A stretch of 64,000 nt of DNA from Lancefieldella parvula DSM 20469 (GTDB taxonomy: Bacteria > Actinomycetota > Coriobacteriia > Coriobacteriales > Atopobiaceae): the NCBI RefSeq assembly GCF_000024225.1, contig NC_013203.1:558001-622000 (forward strand), written 5' to 3'. Made by a program: the position numbers and the translations under genes. The notes under the pieces were generated by a model, which saw only the letters and a program-made list of their open reading frames with translations, was not told the DNA's origin and did no database searches. Of this stretch, positions 50,445 through 59,113 are shown piece after piece (positions within the stretch are counted from its first letter, which is position 1; every line of letters starts with the position of its first letter).

Positions 50445-51500
50445 ATGACGGGAGGCGAGAAACCCTTGGGTAGTGCACCATCACCTAATGCCCTTACGTT
50501 TTCTGCCTACGACGTCTGTGAATTGTGTCCAAGGCGTTGCCGCGCTCAAAGAAACGCTGGCAAAGCAGGTCTTTGTGGGGCTTCAAACACCATTCGTGTA
50601 GCTCGTTCTGCACTTCACTTCTGGGAGGAGCCTCCCATCTCGGGCGAGGCTGGATCAGGTGCTATTTTTTTCACAGGCTGTCCACTTAGATGTGTATTTT
50701 GCCAGAACCATCAGATCTCGCAGGAGGGCTTTGGCAAGCCAGTTACAACCGAGCGCCTTGCTCAGATGATGCTTGAACTACAAGCTCAAGGTGCACTCAA
50801 CATTAACCTTGTAACCCCACTGCACTTCTCGCCACATATTATTGAAGCGGTAACGCTAGCAAAAGAGGCGGGTCTTACGCTCCCGGTTGTGTGCAATACC
50901 TCGGGATATGAGTTGCCAGAGGTGGTTCAGAAAGTTTCGAGCGTCATTGACATTTGGCTGACGGACGTTAAGTATGCAGATCCCAAGCTGGCAAAAGAGC
51001 TCTCGTATGCAGCGGATTATCCAGAGATGTCCATGGCTGCACTTGAGGTTATGTACAATTCGGTTATGAGTCGTGGTGGCCGCAAGTTTGACGATGACGG
51101 TCGCATGCTACAGGGTATTATCGTGCGTCACTTGGTCATGCCCACGCACGCGGATGATTCCTGCGAGGTGCTTAACCGCGTTTGGAATCTTTGTCATAAT
51201 GATGTAGACGTATCAATCATGAATCAGTACACACCTAACGAGCGCATGCGTGCGACTGGCGGACCGCTTTCTAAAACGCTTTCTGACGAGGAGTACGAGT
51301 TGGTGCTCTGTCATGCGGATGATTTGGGCTTTGAAAACCTGTGGTGGCAGGAGGGCGGAACCGTCTCTGAGAGTTTTGTTCCAGCCTTTGATGCAACGGG
51401 AGTTGAAGGTCCTGCGCTCAAGCCTCGTGCTGCTTACGGTAGCAATGCTGACGACGGCTACATTGCTACAAGCATCTCCAATACACAAACTGAGGAGTAA
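50445..51500 (+). CDS. PflX-like radical SAM protein
   Basis: 351-residue radical SAM protein related to pyruvate formate-lyase-activating enzymes (the PflX/COG1313 group). The cluster motif is FFTGCPLRCVFCQNHQISQ (CxxxCxxC near residues 79-86), preceded by an extra Cys-rich block CELCPRRCRAQRNAGKAGLC (residues 25-44) that could bind another cluster. TPLHFSPHI and VVCNTSGYE follow in the barrel. The protein activated is unknown. The start is uncertain: ATG 50445 has a weak GGGCAG, while in-frame TTG 50466 has GGGAGG ten bases upstream; the exact 12-mer lies between that site and TTG. The tail after about residue 300 is variable. Confidence 0.85.
   Translation: MTGGEKPLGSAPSPNALTFSAYDVCELCPRRCRAQRNAGKAGLCGASNTIRVARSALHFWEEPPISGEAGSGAIFFTGCPLRCVFCQNHQISQEGFGKPVTTERLAQMMLELQAQGALNINLVTPLHFSPHIIEAVTLAKEAGLTLPVVCNTSGYELPEVVQKVSSVIDIWLTDVKYADPKLAKELSYAADYPEMSMAALEVMYNSVMSRGGRKFDDDGRMLQGIIVRHLVMPTHADDSCEVLNRVWNLCHNDVDVSIMNQYTPNERMRATGGPLSKTLSDEEYELVLCHADDLGFENLWWQEGGTVSESFVPAFDATGVEGPALKPRAAYGSNADDGYIATSISNTQTEE
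50454..50465 (+). repeat. Exact GGCGAGAAACCC site
   Basis: Exact 12-mer at the very start of the PflX-like gene. Confidence 0.85.
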
Positions 51501-51502
51501 CC

Positions 51503-51922
51503 ATGTCTGTCGAGAAACCCGAAGAGCTCAAAACTACCCCAGTGCTACAGACAGCCGCTCTAACGGACGCAGAGCGCGCTGAGCTTGAGGCGTTGCGTGC
51601 AGAGAAGGAACGCAGGGAGCTCGAGGCATTGCGTGCCGAGAAGACCCGTACAACTCAAGTAAAAACTGCAGCTCAAGTAGAGGCGCCTGCCGTTGCCGAA
51701 GATGCTCAGCTTCGAGCGGCTCAGCAGCGTGCTGCACACCAAGCAGCTCAGCAGGAAGCTGAGCAAATTCGTCGCATTCAGGAGCAACGCGCAAAAGGCC
51801 GCGCTCTCATGGAGCCAGATGAGGACGATGAAGATATTAAGATGCCTCTGGGGCAAAAAATTGTTATTGGAACTGTGGTAATTCTCGCAGTTATTTTTGT
51901 TGTAAGCCAATTTATTTTGTAG
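51503..51922 (+). CDS. Small tail-anchored coiled-coil protein of unknown function
   Basis: 139 residues. A Glu/Ala/Arg-rich coiled-coil (about 15-105) with an internal repeat of ELEALRAEKERR, then an acidic patch and one C-terminal membrane helix (IVIGTVVILAVIFVVSQFIL). The arrangement implies a cytoplasmic coil anchored by its tail. I do not recognise a family. ATG 51503 lies 2 bases after the preceding stop behind GAGGAG, so it is coupled to the radical SAM gene. A one-mismatch 12-mer (GTCGAGAAACCC) spans its first codons. Confidence 0.7.
   Translation: MSVEKPEELKTTPVLQTAALTDAERAELEALRAEKERRELEALRAEKTRTTQVKTAAQVEAPAVAEDAQLRAAQQRAAHQAAQQEAEQIRRIQEQRAKGRALMEPDEDDEDIKMPLGQKIVIGTVVILAVIFVVSQFIL
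51509..51520 (+). repeat. One-mismatch 12-mer site in the tail-anchored protein gene
   Basis: GTCGAGAAACCC, one mismatch from GGCGAGAAACCC, at codons 3-6. Confidence 0.65.
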
Positions 51923-51982
51923 GACTGCTACTCTAGATATATCGTCTCACTGTCAGTTTTTGACCAATCGAAAAGAGCAAAC

Positions 51983-53479
51983 ATGTCACTCACTGATCGT
52001 ACCAAGCCTTCGGATGTAAGTCTTAATACAGATTTGTATGAGCTCACGATGGCTCAGGGTTATTGGGAAGCCGGTCTTGTTGATACTGAAGCATGCTTTA
52101 CCGCATTCTTCCGCGAGAATCCCTTTAATGGTGGATTTGCTATTTCCTGTGGTACCGGTCAGATTGCTGATTTAGTTGAGAACTTTATCTTTGAAGATGA
52201 TGATATCGACTATCTAGCAAGCATTAACTCTCCTGGTGGTGGCCGTCTTTTTAAGCCAGCGTTTCTCGAGTTTTTGCGTAATCACAAGCTTAATGTAACC
52301 ATTGATGCAATCCCAGAAGGAGAGCTTGTATTCCCACGTGAGCCTATGGTTCGAGTTGAAGGCTCTATTGTTGACTGTCAGCTCATCGAGACTGCTCTGC
52401 TTAACTTGGTTAACTTCCAAACGCTGGCTGCAACTAAGTGTGCTCGCGTTATCAAGGCAGCTCAGGGCAATCCTGTTTCTGACTTCGGTCTGCGCCGAGC
52501 ACAGGGTCCAGATGGTGGATTGGCGGTTGCTCGCGCCTCTTATATTGCAGGTGCTTCAAGCACTTCAAATGTCCTTGCTGGCAAAATCTACAGCATTCCT
52601 GTCTTTGGTACCCACGCACACTCTTGGGTTATGTCCTTTGATACTGAGCTTGATGCATTTAGGGCATTTGCAAAATCCAGCCCAACCAACTGCTCACTTC
52701 TGCTTGACACCTACGATGTTCATGAGGGCATTAAGAACGCTATCATTGTGGCAAAAGAGATGGAAGAGCGTGGCGAGCGTTTAAGTGCCATTCGCATTGA
52801 CTCTGGAGATTTGGCACGTCTTTCCAAGGAAGCGCGCAAGGCGTTTGATGAAGCTGGTCTTCCATACATAAAGATTTCTGTTTCAAATGATCTTGACGAG
52901 TACACTATTCAGTCGCTCTTTGCTCAAGGCGCACCTATAGATGCTTTTGGTGTAGGTACTAAGCTTGCTACCTGCGATCCTCAGCCTTCTCTTGGTGGTG
53001 TCTATAAGCTGACCGCTCGTCGTCAGTCTGCAAATGAGCCTTGGACTCCTGTTATCAAGCTGTCTGAGATGGCATACAAGCGCACCGTTCCTGGCATTCA
53101 ACACATCCGTCGTTTTTATGATGCAAACGGCTGCCCTGCGGGTGATATGATTTTTGATCCAGATTACCTGGTCACCAAGAATCCAGAATCTAAGGCAACT
53201 GTTGTAGATATCATTGATCCATACTCAACTCACAAACTTGAGGGAACTTCTCGCGAATTGATGATTCGACTGGTAGAAGATGGCAAGCGCGTAGGGGAGA
53301 GCGAGTCCATTGAGGTTGCTCGCGATCGTTGTCATGCGGCGCTCATGCGTCTGGACGCGGCGTATACACGCTTCCTAAACCCTCAAATTTATCCTGTGGG
53401 TCTTGAGCGTGGTTTGGCTCATTTGCGTCACGAACTTGCTGCTCAACATCAGGTAAAATCTTCCGAGGAAACTGAGTAG
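51983..53479 (+). CDS. pncB: Nicotinate phosphoribosyltransferase
   Basis: Makes nicotinate mononucleotide from nicotinate and PRPP with ATP, for NAD salvage. The 498-residue protein shows LNTDLYELTMAQGYWEAG at the N-terminus, FGLRRAQGPDGG (nicotinate site), FGTHAHSW (catalytic His that is phosphorylated), RIDSGDLARLS and DAFGVGTKLAT. ATG 51983 follows AAAAGAG. Lack of nadA/nadB nearby hints that the organism depends on salvage, but this window cannot prove it. argS follows after 71 bases. Confidence 0.96.
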   Translation: MSLTDRTKPSDVSLNTDLYELTMAQGYWEAGLVDTEACFTAFFRENPFNGGFAISCGTGQIADLVENFIFEDDDIDYLASINSPGGGRLFKPAFLEFLRNHKLNVTIDAIPEGELVFPREPMVRVEGSIVDCQLIETALLNLVNFQTLAATKCARVIKAAQGNPVSDFGLRRAQGPDGGLAVARASYIAGASSTSNVLAGKIYSIPVFGTHAHSWVMSFDTELDAFRAFAKSSPTNCSLLLDTYDVHEGIKNAIIVAKEMEERGERLSAIRIDSGDLARLSKEARKAFDEAGLPYIKISVSNDLDEYTIQSLFAQGAPIDAFGVGTKLATCDPQPSLGGVYKLTARRQSANEPWTPVIKLSEMAYKRTVPGIQHIRRFYDANGCPAGDMIFDPDYLVTKNPESKATVVDIIDPYSTHKLEGTSRELMIRLVEDGKRVGESESIEVARDRCHAALMRLDAAYTRFLNPQIYPVGLERGLAHLRHELAAQHQVKSSEETE

Positions 53480-53550
53480 CGTCTCTTAGGAACTACACAA
53501 CTTCACTACGTAATTGCGCTGCACATGTGCACTGAATTTAAAGGAGAACA

Positions 53551-55395
53551 ATGCGCGAGAAGATCGAGGAACTTGTACGTCAAGCCTTGGCGGAAGCCCA
53601 GGCTGCGGGTGAGTTACCTGAATTCCAGATTGATGACGTGGGACTGGAGCGCCCACAGGATTCATCAAATGGCGATTGGTCTTCTACAGTTGCAATGCGT
53701 TCTGCAAAGTTGGCACACAAGGCTCCTCGTGATATTGCTGCAGCTCTTGTAGCTCATATTGTCAAGGATGCTCAGATTGAGCGCGTTGAGGTTGCGGGTC
53801 CTGGTTTTGTAAACTTCTACCTGTCTACTGCTGCAGGCAATGAGATTTTTAACACCGTACGTAAGCAGGGCGCAGACTTTGGACGCTCTTCTTTTGGCTC
53901 TGGTCAGAAAGTTCAGGTTGAGTACGTTTCTGCAAACCCTGTTGGACCTCTCCATATTGGTCATGGTCGTTGGGCGGCACTCGGAGATTCTCTGAGCCGC
54001 ATTCTTGCGTTTGCGGGTTATGAGGTTGAGCGCGAGTACTACGTAAACGATCACGGCTCTCAGATGGACGTATTTGGCCACTCTATCTCTAAGCGCTACC
54101 TGCAGCTTATTGACATTATGCAGAAGCGCGGCATTGACGCCGATACAGCTGCACAGGTGCTTGCTGAAGACCGCAATGCTTACGTTGCAGATGAAGATGA
54201 TGCTCATCCAGAGGAGCATCCGTTTACTGACGAGTTTATTAACTCTCTTGGCGGTAATGCATACGCTGGAGATTATATTGTTGACCTGGGACTTTTCTTC
54301 CTCAAAAATGATGGAGAGCTCTGGGCAAATAAGTCTGAAGACGAGCGTATGGTTGAGTTCCGCGAGCGCGGCTACAAGATGATGCTTGAATCCATTAAAA
54401 AAACCTGCCATAACGCTCGTGCTGATTTTGACGTTTGGTTCTCCGAGCGTTCTCTGTACGTTAAGGATAGCCAGGGTAAAGATGCTGTTGATCGTGCACT
54501 TGATGCTCTTGATAAGCTTGGCTACCTCTATCGTTCTGACGAGGGCGCACTGTTCTTCCGTTCTACTGATTTTGGTGACGATAAAGACCGCGTACTTATT
54601 AAGACAAACGGCGAGTATACCTATTTTGCTTCTGATGTTGCGTACCACTGGAATAAGTTCCAGCGCGTAGATCACGTTATTGATATTTGGGGAGCAGATC
54701 ATCACGGATATATTCAACGTGTTCGCTCTGCTGCGACTGCGCTTGGTTACCCAACCCAGTTTGAGGTTTTGCTTGGTCAGCTGGTTAACCTCCTGAGAAA
54801 CGGTGTTGCTGTTAGAATGTCTAAGCGCAAGGGAACTGGTATCCACTTTGACGAGCTTCTCGCTGAGGTTGGTGTTGATGCAACGCGCTACACTCTTGTT
54901 TCAAAGTCTTCCAACCAGATGATTGACTTTGATATTGAGCAAGTAAAGCGTCAGGACAGTTCTAATCCTGTGTATTACGTTCAGTATGCTCACGCTCGTA
55001 TTTGTTCTATTTTGCGCCGCGCTGCTGGCATTGACCTTGAAGAAGCAAAGACGCTTGGCATGGATGCTGTTGCAAGTAAGGCTATTGGCTCTGTAGTTGA
55101 TCTTGGACTTCTTTCTGATGCAGCCGAGCAAGCACTTGCCCGTAAGCTTTTTGAGTTTCCAGGACTTATTGAGAGCTGTGCTCGTGATAGGGCGCCATTC
55201 CGCATTACGCACTATATTGAAGAACTTGCTGGTCAGTTCCATGCGTTTTATACAGTTTGCCAGGTACTTCCTTCTGAAGGACGTCCATTAGACACAGAGC
55301 TTTCTAAGGCTCGTCTTGCGGCTTGTGACGCAACTCGTCGCGTGCTTGCAATTGCCCTCAACTTAATTGGTGTTTCTGCTCCTGAGGTAATGTAA
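53551..55395 (+). CDS. argS: Arginyl-tRNA synthetase
   Basis: Class I synthetase, 614 residues. The N-terminal Add1 domain (about 1-100) is followed by VSANPVGPLHIGHGRWAALG (HIGH motif near residues 131-147) and RMSKRKGTGI as the KMSKS-like loop near 415. The C-terminal helical domain with DALRV-type ends in SLINLVAI-like ATRRVLAIALNLIGV, characteristic of the DALR anticodon-binding domain. ATG 53551 has AAGGAG six bases upstream. Confidence 0.97.
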   Translation: MREKIEELVRQALAEAQAAGELPEFQIDDVGLERPQDSSNGDWSSTVAMRSAKLAHKAPRDIAAALVAHIVKDAQIERVEVAGPGFVNFYLSTAAGNEIFNTVRKQGADFGRSSFGSGQKVQVEYVSANPVGPLHIGHGRWAALGDSLSRILAFAGYEVEREYYVNDHGSQMDVFGHSISKRYLQLIDIMQKRGIDADTAAQVLAEDRNAYVADEDDAHPEEHPFTDEFINSLGGNAYAGDYIVDLGLFFLKNDGELWANKSEDERMVEFRERGYKMMLESIKKTCHNARADFDVWFSERSLYVKDSQGKDAVDRALDALDKLGYLYRSDEGALFFRSTDFGDDKDRVLIKTNGEYTYFASDVAYHWNKFQRVDHVIDIWGADHHGYIQRVRSAATALGYPTQFEVLLGQLVNLLRNGVAVRMSKRKGTGIHFDELLAEVGVDATRYTLVSKSSNQMIDFDIEQVKRQDSSNPVYYVQYAHARICSILRRAAGIDLEEAKTLGMDAVASKAIGSVVDLGLLSDAAEQALARKLFEFPGLIESCARDRAPFRITHYIEELAGQFHAFYTVCQVLPSEGRPLDTELSKARLAACDATRRVLAIALNLIGVSAPEVM

Positions 55396-55424
55396 ATTGT
55401 TATCTAACTATGTTGTTTTGTCAT

Positions 55425-55463
55425 GATACCGTGCAAGTATTGAATACCTGCACGGTATCTTTA
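55425..55463 (+). terminator. Likely terminator after argS
   Basis: GATACCGTGCA pairs with TGCACGGTATC (11 bp) around an inner stem-loop, followed by TTTAGTG. The T-run is short, so its efficiency is uncertain. Confidence 0.65.
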
Positions 55464-55725
55464 GTGAATTTCTCCAGATAATTTACACATTTTTTCGTTG
55501 TGTAAAAAATTTTTTAATGTATAAAAGAGATAATAAAATTAATTTTTATTTCTTAAATTTTATATTACAGCATATAAATGGCTATATTGATGTCATATAT
55601 TCGCTATTTTCTAACATATTATTGACTAACTATTGTTTTTTCTCCACGTTAATACGTATTTTTTAAGGGTATACTCACTGTGCGAGCAAATAGTAAACGG
55701 TTCGGGCATAAGAGTGGAGGTCTCT
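55464..55725 (+). other. AT-rich gap upstream of the tandem wHTH gene
   Basis: 262 bases, extremely AT-rich (55495-55640 is nearly all A and T), with no gene. It probably holds the promoter of the regulator and may bind nucleoid proteins or the regulator itself. No perfect palindrome was noticed. Confidence 0.4.
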
Positions 55726-56406
55726 ATGGAACTTCGCGAGTACATGTCCATTCGCAGGTCTTACAACTTGGTTAGAAGAGTGGTGCCTGCTAACAGACGA
55801 CTCACATTTGAAGAGTTTGCTATTTTGTGTCGTCTTAATGTGAAGGGTGCTTCTGTTAAGACTTCAGAAATTGCCGAGTATCAGAGTGCTCTTCGTCCTA
55901 CGATTACTCATCGTACCTCGCACTTGGCAAGGCTTGGTTTCATCAAGAGAGATGAAGGCACTATTGATCGACGCAACGTAGTGTGCATTATTACAGAAAA
56001 AGGTGTAGAAGCAGTAGAGGAGCTTTCTAAACTCACTTGTGCTCGTATTGCACCCGGTCAGGCACTTTCCCGCACTTCGTTTGAACGTATTGTTATGTAT
56101 GTTAACGCTATGGGAGCTCTGTATTGCCGAGCTGCAGATATGGTGCTTCTTGCAATTTTAGATTCTCCTAAAGACGCTCTTTCAATTACAGAGATTGTCG
56201 ATGCGCTTGGACTACTACAACCAACTGTCTCTATGTCTCTTACTGCTTTGGCAGAAAGTGGTTTGGTACAGCGCAAACATGACGATGTCCTTTCAAGAAG
56301 GGTAACCATGGTTGAGCTCACACCTGCAGGTAAAACGTATACCAAAGAAATTGTTCAGCAAATTGAAGATATCATTGTTAAAAGAAAGAGTCGTACAGCT
56401 GTTTAA
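55726..56406 (+). CDS. Transcriptional regulator with two MarR-type winged helices
   Basis: 226 residues that appear to be two MarR-like winged-helix domains in tandem. The first (about 1-105) shows TSEIAEYQSALRPTITHRTS, HLARLGFIKRDEGTIDRRN and ITEKGVEAVEEL. The second (about 115-226) shows LSITEIVDALGLLQPTVSMS, LAESGLVQRKHDDVLSRR and LTPAGKTYTKEI. MarR proteins are normally single-domain dimers; a covalent pair would act as a pseudo-dimer, which could let the halves diverge. ATG 55726 has GGAGG five bases upstream; the frame is open upstream but lacks support. The target is unknown; rho is next. Confidence 0.82.
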   Translation: MELREYMSIRRSYNLVRRVVPANRRLTFEEFAILCRLNVKGASVKTSEIAEYQSALRPTITHRTSHLARLGFIKRDEGTIDRRNVVCIITEKGVEAVEELSKLTCARIAPGQALSRTSFERIVMYVNAMGALYCRAADMVLLAILDSPKDALSITEIVDALGLLQPTVSMSLTALAESGLVQRKHDDVLSRRVTMVELTPAGKTYTKEIVQQIEDIIVKRKSRTAV

Positions 56407-56646
56407 ATGATTTATGTAGATTATAGAGCTATAGAAGATGGGTCTTTGACGTATAAGATTTAACGGCTATAAATCCCCATTTGCTCGTTTTATGGTGAAT
56501 TTTATTATTTTTTCATCATAAGGCGAGCATTTTCGTGGTATATTCCTTTTTGGATTTGCACCTATTTGATTTTGTTTGTTATCTCTTCATCATATTTCTC
56601 ATATTTTTTTCAGATTATTTTGATGAGCAAACAGAGAGGTTTGTAC

Positions 56647-58752
56647 ATGTCGGACGAAACATCTTCGGTCCAAAATGATTCTTTAAACGATGTAGAAATT
56701 ACTCCAGCACCACGTAGACGTGGTAGACCTCGCAAGAGTAAAAATATTAATTCGGAAAATACTACTTCTGAAAATAACAATTCTGATACAACTGAAGAAA
56801 AGACATCTAATTCGTCAGCTGTGAAGCGTCGTCGTGGTCGTCCTACTAAAAAGGAGACTGAAGCTCGTCGTGCAGTAGAGGCAGTTATGGTTGAAGCTTT
56901 AAATGCAGCTGGCGTTGCAGAGCCTCCTAAGCGTCGTCGCGGTCGTCCAAGCAAAGAAGAGATGGAGGAGCGCGCTTTACGGGAGCAGACTCTTGAGGCT
57001 CTTCAAGCGGAAGTTTTGGCTCAGGTCCAGGCAGGCGGCAAGGTCTCTTCTGACGTTGTAGATACTGATCGACTTACCAAGATTGTTCAGGATGCAACTC
57101 AGCCTTCTGTAGAGGTAACCCCTGTTCCAGCTTTTACCAAAGCAGAGGCAGAAAGTACAGCGGACCAGAATGACAATGCATTCCAGAAGAGCATTGTTGA
57201 ACATCAAGACAGTGCTGAGCAGCAGGAAAGTCCAGTTCAAGAGCAGACTTCTGGCGCAGAGGCAGATGCTGAGGTAGCTCCAACAGGGCGTCTAGGACGT
57301 TCACGTACGGGAGTGGCACGTCGCCGGCACCGTAATGCTGAGCCAAAAGAAGCAGCTCAGGAGGGCGAGAAGACACAGGAAAACGCACACGCTAGCAATC
57401 AAGAGCATTCTTCTCGCGATCGTAGGCAGAACAACCAACGCAACAAGAATCGTAAGCAAGGTCAGGCAAGCAAACCTTCACTTTCCAAAGAAATGCTTCA
57501 AGAGATGAAGCTTTCGGAGCTTCGTGCTAAAGCAACTGAGTTGGGTATTGAGTATGCGGGCGTTCACAAGTCTGATTTGATTGAGCTTGTGTATGCTGCA
57601 TCTGCAGCCGCTGAAGGCTTCAAGACTGTTGAGGGTATTCTTCAGATTAGCAATGAAGGCTACGGCTGGATTCGTACAGGTAATTATATGGAAGGCGATA
57701 ACGACGCCTTTGTTCACCAGCAGATTATTAGAAATCTTGGTCTGCGTCCTGGCGATAGCGTTTTGGGTATGGTTGGACCTGCTCGCGTAAATAGTAAGTA
57801 TCCACCACTACTTCAAGTTACCCAGGTTAATGGTGGGGAAGTTGAGGGTCTTAAGGATCGTCCTCGTTTTAAAGACCTGACACCTATTTTCCCAAATCAA
57901 CCTCTCACTATGGAGCACGGCAAAGACTCCATTACGGGGCGTGCAATTGATTTAGTAGCTCCTATCGGTAAGGGTCAGCGTGGTTTGATTGTCTCGCCTC
58001 CAAAGGCAGGTAAGACCACTATTTTGAAGCGTATCTGCCAGTCCATTACCATCAACAATCCCGAAGTTCATCTCTTCTGCCTTTTGGTAGACGAGCGTCC
58101 TGAGGAAGTCACGGACATGGAGCGTTCCATTAAGGGTACTGTCGTTGCTTCAACTTTTGATATGCCAGCAGAGAATCACACTGTTGTTTCTGAGCTTGTC
58201 ATTGAGCGAGCAAAGCGTCTGGTTGAGATGGGTCAAGACGTTGTAGTTATTCTAGACTCCATCACACGTCTTGCTCGTGCGTATAACCTTGCCATCCCTG
58301 CATCTGGTCGTATTCTGTCTGGCGGTGTTGACTCCGCTGCTCTGTATCCACCAAAGAAGTTCTTAGGTGCAGCTCGAAATATCGAAAGCGGTGGCTCACT
58401 CACCATCATTGCTTCTGCTCTCGTAGATACGGGCTCCAAGATGGACGAGGTTATCTTCGAGGAGTTTAAGGGCACCGGTAATATGGAGCTCAAGCTTGAC
58501 CGTGATCTGGCAGACCGCCGAATCTTTCCAGCTATTGATCCCGTTTCTTCTGGTACCCGTAATGAGGATTTGCTTATTAAGCCAGAGCTTCAGCCTATGG
58601 TTTGGGGCGTTCGTCGTATTCTTGCAGGCTTTAACAACACTGAGCGAGCTACTACTGCTCTTATCAGTGGTCTTAAGCAGACCGACAATAACCAGGACTT
58701 CTTGATTAGATCTGCAAAGAAGGCCGCACAGTCTGACTATCTACAGAACTAG
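56647..58752 (+). CDS. rho: Transcription termination factor Rho with AT-hook-rich N-terminus
   Basis: 701 residues. Residues about 1-280 are a disordered basic and acidic region with three RRRGRP AT-hook-like motifs (near residues 20, 60 and 95). Next come the Rho N-terminal helical domain ([20 protein letters not shown]), the RNA-binding cold-shock-like domain ([20 protein letters not shown]), the ATPase with Walker A ([14 protein letters not shown]), Walker B region ([16 protein letters not shown]) and the Q- and R-loop segments ([20 protein letters not shown]). Rho is a hexameric RNA translocase that ends transcription. ATG 56647 follows GAGAGG; ATG 56620 and 56566 lack a good site. The extended N-terminus is known in actinobacterial Rho and helps RNA binding. 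Confidence 0.95.
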   Translation: MSDETSSVQNDSLNDVEITPAPRRRGRPRKSKNINSENTTSENNNSDTTEEKTSNSSAVKRRRGRPTKKETEARRAVEAVMVEALNAAGVAEPPKRRRGRPSKEEMEERALREQTLEALQAEVLAQVQAGGKVSSDVVDTDRLTKIVQDATQPSVEVTPVPAFTKAEAESTADQNDNAFQKSIVEHQDSAEQQESPVQEQTSGAEADAEVAPTGRLGRSRTGVARRRHRNAEPKEAAQEGEKTQENAHASNQEHSSRDRRQNNQRNKNRKQGQASKPSLSKEMLQEMKLSELRAKATELGIEYAGVHKSDLIELVYAASAAAEGFKTVEGILQISNEGYGWIRTGNYMEGDNDAFVHQQIIRNLGLRPGDSVLGMVGPARVNSKYPPLLQVTQVNGGEVEGLKDRPRFKDLTPIFPNQPLTMEHGKDSITGRAIDLVAPIGKGQRGLIVSPPKAGKTTILKRICQSITINNPEVHLFCLLVDERPEEVTDMERSIKGTVVASTFDMPAENHTVVSELVIERAKRLVEMGQDVVVILDSITRLARAYNLAIPASGRILSGGVDSAALYPPKKFLGAARNIESGGSLTIIASALVDTGSKMDEVIFEEFKGTGNMELKLDRDLADRRIFPAIDPVSSGTRNEDLLIKPELQPMVWGVRRILAGFNNTERATTALISGLKQTDNNQDFLIRSAKKAAQSDYLQN

Positions 58753-58835
58753 TTAGATTGAGGATTGTTACTGGTGTCATATAAGATTGAGTAATGTTGC
58801 ATAAGGCATTGCGAGTGCTGAACTAAGATTATTAA

Positions 58836-58874
58836 AAGTGTCTTCCAGCCATTGTTGGAAGGCACTTCTTTTTT
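58836..58874 (+). terminator. Terminator after rho
   Basis: A 12-bp stem, AAGTGTCTTCCA with TGGAAGGCACTT (one G-T pair), 8-base loop, followed by CTTTTTT. Confidence 0.9.
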
Positions 58875-59002
58875 CATATTAATTTTTTGTTGAATAACTG
58901 CCAAAGAATTATGAAAAAGTTTTAAAGACGCTGTAAAAAATAATAAATTACGCTATAGTCATTTCTAACAGCACAATTGTGTGTTGCAGCGGATTACACA
59001 AA

Positions 59003-59086
59003 GATGAAATGAAGCCCACCCGTTGCTCACGTCACCCGTATTGGGTCTAGTAGCATATGCAAATTTAGCGTGTGTCTTCATACATC
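59003..59086 (+). promoter_or_regulatory. Possible structured leader of the secreted protein gene
   Basis: GATG plus ATGAAG (59003-59014) pairs with CTTCAT plus CATC (59076-59086), closing a domain of about 60 bases that contains a small ACCC/GGGT hairpin (59033-59046). It lies 28 to 110 bases before the ATG at 59114 in a 361-bp gap that also has a TATAGT -10-like element at 58954-58959. It matches no riboswitch class I know. Confidence 0.35.
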
Positions 59087-59113
59087 TTCTTAGCGTTTGT
59101 AGGGGGAGTTTGT

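Noticed and set aside
53665-54846. 393-residue reading frame opposite argS
   Set aside because: Antisense shadow of a well-supported gene with no recognisable motif or ribosome-binding site.
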